64,000 nt of DNA, from positions 171,237-235,236 of the forward strand of contig JAAOMT010000302.1 in assembly GCA_016748015.1 (NCBI GenBank), read 5' to 3'. Numbering within the stretch: the first letter of the stretch is position 1; each line of letters begins with the position of its first letter. Positions 23,069-37,200 of this stretch are shown piece after piece. The stretch comes from Geosiphon pyriformis. Its lineage: Eukaryota; Glomeromycota; Glomeromycetes; Archaeosporales; Geosiphonaceae. The position numbers and the translations under genes are program-made. The notes beneath the pieces were generated by a model. It had not been told where the DNA came from. It did no database searches and saw nothing but the letters and a program-made list of their open reading frames with translations.

Positions 23069-24300
23069 AAATAATTGATGGTTTTCTAAATCTTAAGAAT
23101 AAGTAACTTGAAGGAAATTCCAAGTTATTATATAAAAACTATAACAATCATCAAATCTGGCAGGCTTGTTTAATGGTGTGTGCTACAATCCTTACAGTTG
23201 TTTAAACAATGAGATTGTTATGCGATTTTTGATGCTCAAGGAAATTTTTCATACTCACGCATACTTCGAATGAACAAAGTTCGGATAATTATCCATTATC
23301 CAGACCATAGATAAACAAGGAATATTATGTTGACTTAATAAGTTTTTGGCTGGTTAAGTTAAGGAGTACTTTGTGTGTAGAACAATATGATATCCAATAT
23401 GGATATAATGTTTCTGTTGGGATTTATCTCATGCACTTCGAATGATTGAATGATACGGATTCCAAATATTCAAAGCGTGATTTAACTTGTAAAGAGATAG
23501 TCATTCTATAAAACAACCATAAGAAAAGCATGTTAATCTTTTTGAGCCCTCTCTTTGAAATAACATTAAGGAAGTCAAAAAACAGGACTTTGCTTATGTT
23601 ACACAGTTGACACCTGGATAAGCAGGGGTTGTCAATTTCATTGTTTAACCTTCTCCCCTTTAATTGACGGGAAAATGTACCGTATGTTGTAAGCTCTGCA
23701 TACATCACGAATTTAACCAGTTCATAATAAAGATGCAGGTCAATAAATATCATGCAATTCATGATAATGCTATCTTACTGAAATATAACTTGAGTTGGTG
23801 CTTTTATCAATATGCTTCAACGGGTAGTGTGCTTATCAATCAGCCAAAGCCTACAATTGCTTTATGATTCTCCGAATGATGACCACAACCTTTTGTTAAT
23901 ATGATGCCAATAGACAAATATCCATGGTGTCGGGATAGCTAGATGCATGGAAAGACGTTAAAATCGCAACAAAGACAATGCTCAGACTTATACAATCTAT
24001 TCAATTGAATCTTTAAAAGTAGTAACCAATGATTTGATCAAACCAGATTTCAAGAAAAGATGTTATAATTTTTGTTGTAGTGTCTAAACTGATGATTTAT
24101 TGAGTGCAATCAAGTTTTCAGGGTATCATTTTTTCTTAAAAGTGAGGAGAAATAATGTCGGGTGTTTTATACAAGAATATCGCATTATGACTGGCAACAT
24201 GCAAGTATGGAAAATGAGATTTAAAAAAATTTCATATTATGTACATTCTAAAAATACAATTTTAAAATTTATGGAAATAATATTTGTTGCTGTATAGTTT
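23069..24300. other. upstream flank of the Sel1 gene, no gene recognised
   Basis: Mixed composition with stops in all frames. A minus-strand frame of 112 codons at 23762-23424 and a plus-strand frame at 24100-24297 lack recognisable domains. The proximal part should hold the Sel1 gene promoter, but no core element could be fixed. Texture resembles the unclassified DNA at 14-17.6 kb. Confidence 0.45.
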
Positions 24301-26239
24301 GCACAATTATTATCAACCTTTGATTTATAAAAAAATTTTACAAAGGTTTTTTTAAACATAAAAATTGAAAAAATACATAAATTTTAAAAAAGTTTTAATA
24401 AATTGTTTTAATTATTTTAACATATAATTATTAATTTAAACAATTTTTTTTAGTTTAATATAATTTTATTATTTATAATTATAATATTTCCTCAACAGAC
24501 AATTTAATGGGTCAAATATATTAAAAGTTTAGTTCAATTAAAAAATATTTTGTAAAACACAATTTTTATATATTAATTATGAATTATTCTAAAAACAACA
24601 CATAATTAATCACTAAAACCAATTAAAACTATTTTATATTAAGCAAAAAAACATATTCTGTGTATTTATCTTGTTAATACAACAATCTAAACAATTAATG
24701 TTCTTAATAAACTTATTCAGTTATAGATAAGTTATTTTTTTACTAATTTTAATAAAAAAAATCTAAAAGTAATAAAGTATTATCAACTTATTATATATGT
24801 TTTTACTTATAAAAAAAGTTATTTAGATCAACCAATATTAAAATTACTTTTATATTTTTTTATAAAACTATAAAATCTTTGTATATATATTACTAAGCCA
24901 ATAATATTACCAATTTGCTTTATTAAAGAATTAACTTGGGTTTTTATTACAAAATAAGTTTTATTATTATTGATAAAAATATAATTAAATTAATTAATAT
25001 ATTAATAAGTTAAACAATAAATTTAATCAATTAAAACAGCTTAAATACTTAAAATTTTAAAGATAACATTTTTAGAACTATTATATTATTAGATATTAGC
25101 AAATATTAAACCAAAAAAAATTAATAATAAAAATATAACAGCTTTAACATAAAATATTTTGTTTTTAAAAAAAAAACCAATACTTTGAAACCAATAAATT
25201 ACTTAAATAAAGATCTTAAAAAACCAAAAATTTTAAACTTTAACATTTATAACAAAATTAATATTTAAGAGTTTTTTTATCAAATATAACTTTTATAAAA
25301 AAAATAATGTTTTTTAATTTATAAAAAAAAATTAAAATTTATTTATAATTATTAAAATTAATTAATAAGCAAAACCAGCTTTAACAGCTTTATAAAACTT
25401 AAAATACACAATACATATTGTTATAAATTAGCAAATTTTAGCTTAATATTAAACATTTTACCAAAAACACCAAAAACATTTTTGATTTTATTAAAAAATA
25501 TACTTAAAAACATATTATATAAAGTTATAATAACAAAAATAGAAGCAAAAGCAAATACAACAAAAATATTTATAATCTTAAACATAATAATAATAAAATT
25601 AGCAAGCTTAATTTTGGTAACAATATTTAAAAAACTTAAAATATAAACTTTATAAAAACAGTTTTAATAATTTATTTTAAATTAATAAAACTATGTAAAA
25701 TTAAACATAGTTTAATATAATCTGATTTAATTTTAACTATTATATAAAATATTAAAGCAAAAATTACTTATTTAAAAAATTTTCAATAAACTGTAATTAT
25801 TTTTTAAATACTATTAAAATAAACAGTGTTTTTAAAAAGCAAAGAAAAAATACTGTAGTTTTTTTTAAAATTAATAATTTATTAAGTTAATTAGTTAAAA
25901 TTAAATATAAAATTATAATTTATTTTGACAAATATATTGTTATTGTTATTTTTTATAATAAAAAAAGTTATTATTTACAGTTAAATTGAAAATAAACACC
26001 ATAATTAATACAATTACAAAAGAAAAAAAATTTTTTTTTTGTTGTCTTGGTTTTTTTAACTATCTAAATAGCAAAAAAGAACTTAATGATAAAAAATATA
26101 GCTTTATTACTAGTTTTCTGTTAAATATTTTAGAACGATAACAATTAAAAACTGTTTTATATATTTATTATTAAAAAAAACATTTTAAAAAATCTTATCT
26201 AGTGTTTTTATTTTAAAAGACGTTTTGATCATAGTTATA
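24301..26239. other. AT-rich tract without genes
   Basis: Nearly pure A/T, strongly A-rich on the plus strand from about 25 kb. Lys/Asn-rich readings with many stops suggest decayed retroelement sequence, but no domain is legible. Confidence 0.55.
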
Positions 26240-26309
26240 AAAGATAAAAAACTTCTTTTTCTCTTCCATCCCAAATTTCTGAAATAGCACATTTTCTGAA
26301 AAAAGTTTT

Positions 26310-28241
26310 TTGGTTTTTTATCTGTCTTATCTTTTATTTTGCTTGGTTTTCACAATTTCTCAATTCACTAATCCTTTCATTGTCTCTTTGGCATCTGATG
26401 CTGTCAATGCTATGTCCATAAAAAAATCAGCCAGAGATGCCACTGTGAACTCTGTGAGTGGAAGTCTGAGGCAAAAACCTAAGGTTTCACTTGACAAAAT
26501 CAAACACTCGAATGACGAAGCTAATTTAACTTACAAACTGCTTGCAAGTGCTTCCAGTTAATACGAAAATATGAATATCTCTTATGATGAAAAGTTGAAG
26601 TGTGAAATAGGCAAAGACATGAGTTATGGTGCTGGCAGTAAGAGTAATGAGCAGTTAGACTCTTGTACCAACACTCCAAAAGCAAAATGTTTTGACTCTG
26701 GTATAATGAATACTTCATCTTTGGGCCTCTGTGATTTTGGCTCAGCCGTTAACAACTTTGATATGAGCTTATCTCCCCTTGTTTTTTTGAAATTCTCTTA
26801 TTGTTCTGTTGTTTCTGTCAAGGAAAAATTCTGTTTTGAACCTACTAAATCCTTCACACTCGACATTAATCTGTTGGCTGTTCCTGGAAGTACTCTATGT
26901 GACAAACTCAAGAGTATCAGGTTATTATTCTACAAAATTGACAGTTTTGGAAGTGCATCGACTCCTTCAAAATTTCTAGGCATTGTTTAGGCATCTTTTA
27001 CATCTGATTTCAGTCTCACTATGGCTAAACAATTGGCTGTGTCTAAGAATCTTGTTGTCAATGCTGATCTCAAGAAAATCAGCATACGTTCAGATTAAGA
27101 AATTGTTATCAAGAAGATTCTAGTTGATCTGCCCAAATTGGTGATTGAATCTGCTTTGGTTAAATATGGGAAAATTTTTTCAATCAAAGTACAGCTTATT
27201 GGCCTTTGGCAAAAAGTGCTAGTAGAGTTTGAGAGTTCTCAGGTCACTGACCTAGTTGTGTCCAAATGGTCAATCTTGCTAGGTAAGGATTTAGTGTGTG
27301 TTGCCAAAGCCAACACCGACAAACAAACGTGGGATTTAAAGGACAGCTATTGCACTCTTCTATACACTCTGCCGATAGGCATAACTGCTCATGATCTCTC
27401 AGACTTGGTCCAGTCATATGGTGGGAAAACTTGCTACATTTCTAGGAATTCGGTATCTTATGCATAGGCCCACTGTGCTGTTGTATGTTTTGATTCTAAC
27501 AATGCCAGAGAAGCTGTCATTTACTCTATGCTGGTGTTTAGGGGTATTAACTTCATTTGGACTGGTTTGTCTTCTCCTAAGTGTGTTGCATGTGAGAATT
27601 TTGGTTATGTTTTGTCTGGCTGTAAAAGTGGTGAGAAAAACAGTGGACAGAGTTCCAGAAAAAAAAGATTTTTCTGTTCTAATTTGGATAAGAGGTGCTT
27701 TGCATTTATTTATGCCAAAAAACAGGCACCCGTATCTTATCCAGTATCTTTCAGTGGTGCGACTTGGTCTTCTGTGATAAGTGGCTTCCCTAAAAATTCA
27801 TATTCTACATTACTCGTTGAGAACAATTTGAGCATAGGTTCAGTTGACAGTTTGATGCCTGTGGTTACAATTCTGGCTTTACACATTAGTGTCCTTGAGC
27901 ATTCGCATGAAAATATGTCAGATCAGGTAACAGATATTTCATATAAACTGGACAGATTGTTGGCTGTTTCATCAGTGAATTTTGCTGTTCCACTCTCTCC
28001 TGAACATAATCCTATGCTGGACATGGTTGTTGATGCTCCATTGTTCGTTCCTTCTGTGCCTAGTGTGGTCACTACTGTCTCCCAAGAAATTTTTCTAAGT
28101 GGTGCTCATGTTTTAACTGCAAAAGTGGGTGGTCTGAAGGCTAATCTGACAGTTCTGAAGAATTTGGTTAAGGCAATATTGAATAAATTGGACTCTTTTT
28201 GTTCTGGCAGTAGTATGATAACTCCTTTCTTTCCCCAATGA
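26310..28241 (+). pseudogene. LINE ORF1 (gag-like, CCHC knuckle), broken, copy A
   Basis: Readable from about 26310 (SLRQKPKVSLDKIKHS) to a TGA at 28239-28241. The N-terminal half (SCTNTPKAKCFDSG, STLCDKLKSIRLLFYKID) is followed by a stretch that may be an RRM-like nucleic-acid-binding fold (SALVKYGKIFSIKVQLIG...VLVEFESS), then a zinc knuckle at 27582-27623 and a low-complexity tail with a helical C-terminus. In family members ORF1 binds element RNA. Stops or frame changes occur near 26560, 26988, 27096 and 27465. In the knuckle (CVACENFGYVLSGC) the zinc-binding His is Tyr, so it could not fold normally. Confidence 0.8.
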
Positions 28242-31200
28242 ATAGTTTAGCTTAGAAAATTGCTACTTGTAATGTTAGAGGTATGAATGTTTCTACCAAG
28301 CAGGATGATATTATTAAATAGTACATAGTTTTGAATAATGACATTTTAATAGTTACTGAAACTAAGCTTCATTCTAGCATCAAGCCTTAAATTATGAATA
28401 AATTTCCTGGTGTGAGGGTGTTTACTTCAGGTCTAGATGCTGGGTTTTTGGGTGCAAGCGTAGCTTTAATCATGAATAAGAAGTTAACCAAACATGTTTC
28501 AAAAATCTTTGAAATTCCAGGCAGACTTTTGATTATCCATTTGTTATTTAAAAACAAACAATCTGTTTCTGTATTGGGTTTATATGCAGAGATTTCTCTG
28601 GATAAGTGTATGATTCAGGCTGGTCTCATCAATTCTTTTATAGCCAGAGCTTGTAATGAAAGTACTTTTGTTATTTTGGGTGGTAATTTCAATAAGAATA
28701 AGAACAAATATAGCTCTAGCTTTAGTAAGTGTGCAGATTTTGGTCTAGTCAATACATTGGTTAACAGTTCTTACATATAGGCTTCTACTTAGAGGAATTC
28801 TAGGGGTGTTGAGAGGACCATCGATTACATTTTTGTTTTGCAAAGTTTAAGTAATGCTTTAATTAATGAGTGTGTTGTGGATGTGGATGAGTTCTTTAGC
28901 ATTGATCATAGTTCTGTTCAAATCACAATTGGTCTTGGTAGAATTTTGGATCCTGTTTTAAGGGCTATTCATGTTCAAGCCAATAAAAACAAGTAGAGGT
29001 TTAATGTTAAAAATGCTAATGAGATTAAATAGGAGTGGTATAGGATTGCATCTTGTGATAATTTTGCCATGTTTTCTGATAAGTTTACAGACTCTTATAG
29101 TTCATCTAATCTGAACAGCATGTGGAGTGTTATTTGCAAAGCCATTTGTTTTTCAGTGAATGAAGTTTTCTCAAAAACCTGGTTTAAAGATTTTGATAGT
29201 GGTTTTACTAAGAGCTCTTCCCACTATCATAGATTGGAACTTTTGGTTTCTAAGTTGGTGAAAGCTTCACATTCTATGTCATTAATTGAATTTGTCTCCT
29301 TGTTAGATGTTTGGATATTTTTGAACTCTGTTAATGCTTCTATTATCAAATCTCTTTTTCTTTCAGGATTTTATTTTGATGCTATTAGATCAGCTTTGGC
29401 AAAGGTTAGAAAGTCTTATTGTTCCCTCAATATAATGAAATTAAAACGTGTTAGGGACTCTCAAATCAGGCTAGCAATTAACAAAAGAATGGAAAACTTT
29501 GAGTTAAATAAAAGCCAAACTATTAGAAGTGTACTTAAACAGCCATTTTGCAAAGTCATATTGGATTACTTGGTTGTGGATAAAGATCTCATTTTGAAGC
29601 CTGGTTTGGTTAAAAGTTATGTCAATAGAATTATGGAGAGCTGGACTAGAAAGCATATAGTGGCTGATGACATTTTGGATGAATGGCATCGCCAATTTCA
29701 ACCCTTGGAATATGTTTTTGACAATGTCTTTTTGAATGTCATGCATCCAATTGTAGTAAAAGATTTTCTTGATGTGGTTTCAGGTTTGCTTGATAATAAA
29801 GCTGCTGGCCTTTCTAGTATTACAAATGAACTATAGAAATATTGTGACAGGTTTGTTCTAAATTCACTTTTGGTGTTTTTGAACTCTTGTTTAATTTGTA
29901 GATCTGTTCTGGGTCCTTGAAAGGAGGTCTAGGTGTCTATGATTCCTAAACTCTATGACTGGGAAGGGATTCTTACAAACACCTGACCCATAGCACTAAT
30001 TGAAACTGCCCATAAGATTTTTTTTAAGATCCTCTCTGATAAAATCTTCATGGCATATAGTAAGTATAACATTCTTCATGGTAACAACTTTTCAGTTCTT
30101 AAGGATACAACAATACAGTCTCCTATTTTTGCTATTGGTTTGGTGGTTAAAGATGCTTTGGAAAAGAATTGTGAACTTTGGTTAGTTTTGCAAGACATGA
30201 GAAAAGTGTATGACTTGATTGGTTGGGAATATTTGAGAAGAAGTTTGGTCAGAATTAAAATGTACAATAGATTCATAAGATTTTTTGAGAGTATTCACAA
30301 TGACCACATGAACAGAGTGATGACCAATTTTGGGCTAACTGATGAGTATAGTGTTCATAATAGCTTAGATCAGAGGGAAGTGTTTTTGTTTCTCTTTTGG
30401 CATATTTTTTACAACACTTTGCTGTATAAGATAAAAAGACAAGAAGCAGTGTGTAGTTATAGGCTAAATTTGTATTATGTTGTCAAGTCTGGTCATGTTG
30501 ATCCTCAAGATAGTTTGACCTCTTTTCTTGCTGTGAGTGCATTCATTAATGATACTATATGGGTTGGTTCTAATCAGGCGGCTACACAACATATTCTCAA
30601 CATTGCCAGTGAATTTTTCAGGATGAATGATATTTCGATCAACAATAACAAAACTGTAGCAATCCCAATTAATTGCAGAGTGATGGCTCCTTTTTTATCT
30701 GTTTGTAGTGTTCCTATTTCCATTGCCAAAAAAGGAACATCTCATTGATATCTGAGAATTTTTTTTTCTTCTAATGGGTTATCTAAGCCTAGCCTGGCTA
30801 AAGCACATTCAGATGTACAGTTTTTTACCAATCTTGTTCTAAAGAAAGCTATTTCAGACAAACAGTTCTCTTATTTGGTTTTGGCTGTTCTTTATTCTAT
30901 CATTGATTATAGGACCCAGTTTAGCTTTATTTCTGCTAGTATGTGCCAAAAGTGGGATGTTTTAATTTGGAAGAACCTGAAATTGAAATCAGATCTGCCC
31001 CTGGACTTTCTTAATGATGTTTTGCACCATTCCTTATTTTATGGCTTAAAGACTTTTGAGCAGATCCAAGCCAAAGGCAAGGTTGCTGCTGTGGTGTGTT
31101 TCACCAACTCTGTTGGGGTTTTGGGCCAATTGTTCAAACATAGGTTGCATGACTTACAGGTTGTGAGTTGGTGTTCAGTGCATCTCTTGTGCTCTCCTGT

Positions 31201-32926
31201 TCACATTAGTGTTAATCCTTTGAACAACTTCCTGGTGGGTGTGGTTTGGATCTTTCTCAGTTCTGGTTTATCTTTGGGCAATCTTAAGTGTAATGTTTTT
31301 CACTTCCAGTATGGAACTTTTTTATCTGGTGTCCTTGATAAGTCTATGTATTTCAAGTGCCTTTCTTCTCTTTGTCATTATGGAATTGCTTTTGTTGAGC
31401 AGCTTCAGTGCCATGATAGAACTGTTTTTGACTGGAAGACTTTTAAGCAGTGAAAGAGACTTGACTCACGTGGTTCTGTTCCTGTCTGGTTTGGTGCTGC
31501 CATTCGACATCTCCATAATTTTGGTTCTCTTGATGTTTGCTCTTCTCTTCTGGATGGTGCTGTTGTAAAGAACATTCTTGAATTTCATAAGTTTAGAACA
31601 GTCCATGATTGATTGTCTAGCGTTGATGTCTCTGGCTTTTTTGTGTACATGGATGATTCTCTTTGTGGCCTAGAGAGTATTAATATAAAAGCTGGCACTG
31701 CTGTGTTCTTCAAGGACATTGACTTAGGTTTTGGGATAGAAGTAACTGGTATGATGTCTTCTACATTGGCAGAGCTTCAAGCCATAGCATTGGTCCTTGA
31801 GTGTATGCCTAATTCAAGTTTGGTTCATTTATTTTCTGACAGCCAAGCTGCCTTAGATGTGTATAGAGCTGAATTATTATTGTTGGTTCTGGATTTTCAG
31901 TACAAATGTTGGGTCAAACGTTGACACATTGCTGGCATCATATGTAAAAAGAATTTGAATGTTGGCTGGTATAAGGTTAAAAAACACTTAAATATTATGG
32001 GTAATATGCAGACTGATTTGCTTGCTGGTGTCTCTTCTCATTCAGGTCAGCTTCTCCCTTCTTGGCTCAAGAAATGTTTTGTTTTGGCTAGTGGCAGTGT
32101 TGTTTCTGAAAACTTTAGACACTTTGTTTGTGATGTTTTTCAGTCTATCTATTGTGCATGTTGAGAACTAGGCTCTGGTGCCAAAATTGTGAACAGTTGT
32201 CTGTATACAGATATTGATTGGTTTTAATCATCTTTTGTTTGGCATCCTGACTCTCACATGGCTGCTGGCTTTACGAGTCATCACTCTGCTGGCTCCCATT
32301 TCTATTTTATAAAAACTTTACACCATAGACTGCCTGTTGCTGTTCACAAATGTCTCTATAATAAACATTACCCCAGTGTAGTGTGCCTATATTGTAACAA
32401 TGTTGAAGTGTCAGACCATGTGTTCTCTTGTGTGTTTGATGCAGCTGCTCAGCTCCAATTGTTTGTTAATTCTGCTTCTGCTTGGAGAGTTGTTTCTGGT
32501 TTATTCCATGCCTCATCTCTTGTGTCACAAATGTTATTTGATTGTTTGACTAATTTAGGTCTGGTTGCTTTTCTGTGCAAAGATTTTGTGCTTGTGAATT
32601 TGTACTAGAAGGCTGCTTCTTGCTTTAATGACTTTAAAATTGCATCTGATAAGATGGTTGAATTTGTTTGCAGTTTGTGCTTGTCTTTTAGAAATGATAT
32701 TTGGCTGGTCCACTCTAAATATTGAGCTTTTATGGAGAAACATGGTTTGATTCCTTGTGATAGTTTGATTCTTGTCTCAATGTCTGGTGGCGTGTCAATG
32801 CTTTTGGCCCATATGATTAGACTGCTTGGTATTGACAATGTGTTTAGTGTTAGTTTTGGGTTGCATAGTTTCTGTCAGTTTTTTATGAATATAGGTGATT
32901 TGGTTTCTGTGTCTGTGAGTGTATAG
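28238..32926 (+). pseudogene. LINE ORF2: endonuclease-RT-RNase H, broken, copy A
   Basis: ORF2 starts with ATG at 28238, inside the last codons of ORF1 (ATGA). Domains: AP endonuclease ~28256-28980 (IATCNVRG, TETKL, GNFN, RTIDYIF, DHSSVQI); connector; reverse transcriptase ~29760-30750 (WLVLQDMRKVYDLIGW); thumb/connection to 31450; RNase H ~31613-31990 (YMDDSL, LAELQA, FSDSQAALD); zinc-binding CLYCNNVEVSDHVFSC at 32384-32431; tail to 32926. The endonuclease GDFN Asp is Asn, and the RT catalytic FVDD is FIND at ~30541-30552, both G-to-A changes. More than a dozen in-frame stops occur, starting at the sixth codon (TAG 28253). It would have nicked target DNA and copied element RNA; this copy cannot. 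Confidence 0.88.
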
Positions 32927-33085
32927 TGTAGTCCTGGTTGGCTTGAATGGCTAGTTACATATAGTAAAAACATGATTTACACCTAGTATAAATCATTATT
33001 TTGATGTATTGTCACTAGGCAGTGTTTAGACTTCACTTATTAAACTAATAAAAAAAAATAAAAATAAAAATAAAAGATAAAATTT

Positions 33086-34161
33086 TTCTTATTTATTATC
33101 TGTTTTATATTTATAACAAATAATATATTATTTTTTGATATAAATTTGTTTTTATTGTTTAAAACAATAATAAAAGTAAAAAAATATTTGTTAAAAATTA
33201 GCATAAAAATTATTTTTTTATATTTTAATATTATTTATTTATTTATTATTTAAATTGTTTATAATTATTATTTTATTAATAATTTAATTTGTATAATTTA
33301 TAAGTATAATTAAATATTATAATTAAATTATATAATATTTTCAATTAATTAATTTAAAATATGTTGAAACTTAAAATAATACTATTTAAAAATATATAAT
33401 TATTAGCTTAAAAATTATTTTAACAAAAGTTAAACTTTTTTGAAAATTTATTTTTTTGTGATTTAAAACTAATAATTTTAAAGTTAATTTTAAAAAAGGC
33501 ATTTATTTTAAGCTTAAAGAAAATTTTTTTAATAGATTTTTAAAACAATAGTATTACTATTATACAAATACAATTAAAATAATAATTTCAAAATTTTTAA
33601 TTGTTATTATTATGAAAAAATTGAATACTTAATAAAAATTTGTGAAATAAATTAAAAAAATTAAATTTTTTTATATACAATATTTATTTTAATATAGACT
33701 TTAGTTTAAACTATATTCAATTATTTTATTATTAATACAATGATAATAATAAATATAATAATATTAATAATTAGCTTAATATTAATTATTAAATAAAAAC
33801 TAATATAACAATACCAATTTGATTTTAAATTATTTTAATAATTATTAAAAATTTTATAAATAATTAATTAAGTTTTTAAAATAAAAAAAATAGAAATCAA
33901 ATAAATACAATGCTTTATTTAATTATATTAACAAAAAAATTCTTATTAATTATATTTTTAAAAGTAAAACTAGAAAATAATGATACAATTCTATTTGTTA
34001 AAATTGTAAAATAAAAGTTTTTTTAATATTTTCTTTTAAATTAAAAAATTAAAAACTATTTTTACTTAACAATACAGTAATTTTTAAACAGAAATTAATA
34101 ATAACAATATTTATTAAAAAAATACCAATAAAAATCAAAGTTCTTTTTAGAAAATTATATA
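33086..34161. other. AT-rich spacer between two tail-to-tail LINEs
   Basis: About 1.1 kb of almost pure A/T between the 3' ends of the plus and minus LINE copies, with no legible coding remnant. Confidence 0.6.
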
Positions 34162-34298
34162 TTTTTTTATTATTTATTAATTTAACAAGCAAAGTCCAAA
34201 CACTGTTTAGTAATAATACATCAAAATAATAATCTATACTAGGTGTGAATTATACTTTTTTTACATGTGACTAATTATTTAAATCAGCCAGAACTACA

Positions 34299-37200
34299 CT
34301 ATATATCCATGTACATAGAAATCAAATTATCTATACCTGAGAAAAACTGACAGGAACTACACAACCCAAAACTAATACCAAATGCATTGTTAATACCAAG
34401 CAATCTAATCACATGAGCTGAAAGTGTCGACATGCCACCAAACACTGAGACAAGATTTGAATCATTACAAGAGATCAGACTGTGTTTCTCCATAAAAGCA
34501 CAATGTTTGGAGTAGACCAGCCAAATACTATTTCTAAAAGACAGACACAAACCATAAACAAACTCAACCACTTTATTAGATGTAGTTTTAGAGTTATCAA
34601 AGCAGGAAGTGGCCTTTTGGTACCAATCCACGAGCACAAAATCTTTGCACAGCAAAACAACCAGTTCCAAATCAATCAAACAATTGGATAACATCTGTAA
34701 TACATAAGAGAAGGCATAGGATAGACCAAAAACAGCTCTCCAAGCAGAAACAGAATTAATAAACAATTAAAGCCGAGCAGTTGCATCAAATGGACAAGAA
34801 AAAACATAGTCTGACACTTCGACATTGTCACAATACAGACACATTACACTGGGGTAATGTTTATTATAGAGACATTTGCGAACAGCAACAGGCAGTCTAT
34901 GGTGTAAAGCTTTTATAAAATAGAAATAGGAGCCAGCAGAATAACAACTCGTAAAGCCAGCAGCCATATAAGAGTTAGGATGCTAAACAAGAAATAATTA
35001 AAGCCAATCAATATCTGTATACAGACAACTGTCCACAATTTTGGCACCAGAGTCTAGTTCTCAGCATGCATGATAGATAAACTGAAAAACATCATGAACA
35101 AAGTGTTTAGAGTTTCCAGAAACAACACTGCCACTAGCCAAAACAAAATATTCCTTGAGCCAGAAAGGAAGAAGCTGGTCTGAATAAGAAGAGACACCAA
35201 CAAGCAAGTTAGCCTGATCATTGTTCAAAACACCTAAGTGTCTTTTAATCTTATATCAGCCAACATTCAAATTTCTTTTATGTATAATGCCAGCAATATG
35301 TCAATATTTAACCCAATATTTGTCCTGAAAATCTGGAGCTGACAACAATAATTCAGCTTTACACACATTCAAAGCAGCTTGGCTGTCAGAAAATAGACAG
35401 ACTGAACTCAAACTAGGCACACATTCAAGGACTAATGCAATGGCCTGAAGTTCCATCAATGTAGAAAATACCATGTCAGTCACTTCTATTCCAAGACCTA
35501 AGTTAATGTTCTCAAAGAATGCAGCAGCACCAGCTTTCATATTAACACTCCCCAAGTTATAAAGAGAACTATCCATGTACACAAAAAAGCCAAAGGCATC
35601 AATGCCAAACAATCGATTATGCACTGACCTAAATTCATAAGATTCAAGAATGTTCTTTGCAGCAACATCATCCAAAGGGAAGGAGCAGACATCAAAAGAA
35701 CCAGAATCATGGAAATACTGAATGACAGTAACAAACCAGACAGGAACAGGACCACATGGGTCAAGTCTCTTCCACTACTTAAAAGTCTTCCAGTTGAAGA
35801 TAGCACCATTCCGGCACAAAAGCTGCTCAACAAAAGCAATTCTATAATGACAAAGAGAGAGAAGACACCTAAAATACATTGACTTACCAAGGATACCAGA
35901 TAAAAAAGTTTCATACTGGAAGCAAAAAACATTACACATAAGATTGCCAAAAGATAAACTGGAACCAAGAAAAACCCGAACCACACCTGCCAAGAAGTTG
36001 TTTAAAAGATTAACATTAATGCAAACTGGAGAACACAAGGAATACACAGGATACCAACTCAAGACCTGTAAGTTGTGCGACTTATGCATAAACAATTGGC
36101 CCAAAATCCCAACAGAATTAACAAAACATACCACAGCAGCAACCTTGCTTTTGGCTTAGATCTGCTCAAAAGTTTTTAAGCCATAAAATAAGGAGTGGTA
36201 CAAGACATTGTTAAGAAAGTCTAGAAACAGACCCAATTTCAATTTCAGGCCTTTCCAAATCAAAACATCTTACTTTTGGTACACACTAGCAAAAACAAAG
36301 CTAAACTGGATCCTGTAACCAACAATAAGATGAAAAACTGCCAAAACCAAGTAAAAGAACTGTTTGTCCAAAATTGTTTTTTTCAGAACAAAATTGGCAA
36401 AAAACCGAACATCCGAATGCACTTTAGCCAAGCTAGACTTAGATAACCCATCGGAAGAAAGAAAAATACCCAGATATCAGTGAGATACCCCCTTTTTGGC
36501 AATAAAAATAGGAACACCACTGACAGATAAAAAAGGAGCCACTACTCTGCAATTAATTGGAATTACTACAGTTTTGTTATTGTTGATTAAGATATCATTT
36601 ATTCTGAAAAATTCACTGGCAACATTGAGAATGTGTTGTATAGCTGTCTGACTAGAACCAACTTATATAGGATCATCAACAAATGCACCTGCAGCAAAAA
36701 AAGAGATCAAACTATCTTGGGGATCTATGTGACCAGTCTTGGCAACATAATGTGAATTCAGCTTATAACCACACACTGTTTCTTGTCTTTTTATCTCACA
36801 CAGCAAAGTGTTGTAAAAAATATGCCAAAGGAAAGGTGAAAACACTTCCCTCTGATCTAAGCCATTATGAATACTATAACCATCAGTCAACCCAAACTTG
36901 GTCATCACTCTGTTCATGTGGTCATTGTGAATACTCCCAAAAAATCTTATGAATCTACTGCATATTTTGATTCTGACCAAACTCCTCCTCAGATGTTCCC
37001 AACCAACCAAGTCATACACTTTCCTCATGTCTTGTAAAACTAACCAAAGTTTACAATTCTTTTTTAAAGCATCTTCTATCACTAAACCAATAGCAAAAAT
37101 AGAAGACTGTATTGTTGTACTTTTAAGAACTAAGAAGTTGTCACCATAAAGAACGTCATACTTACTATATGCTACAGAGATTCTATCAGAGAGGATTTTA

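Larger units (their letters stand above)
26240..33085 (+). mobile_element. two-ORF LINE (non-LTR retrotransposon), copy A
   Basis: About 6.8 kb in the order ORF1 with a zinc knuckle, ORF2 with AP endonuclease, reverse transcriptase, RNase H and a C-terminal zinc-binding motif, then an A-rich 3' tail of TAAAA-like units (33050-33085). The limits were set by where similarity to the inverted copy at 34162-41912 begins and ends. The proteins match the LINE family I know from Gigaspora and Rhizophagus genomes. Both ORFs are broken by many stops, so the copy is dead. There are no LTRs, and I could not identify target-site duplications. Confidence 0.9.

Noticed and set aside
28238-32926. Alternative genetic code or stop-codon readthrough to explain in-frame stops in LINE ORF2
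   Set aside because: The intact cellular genes in the window use standard stops, the stops involve both TAG and TGA, and many are sense codons in the other copy; mutation decay is sufficient.
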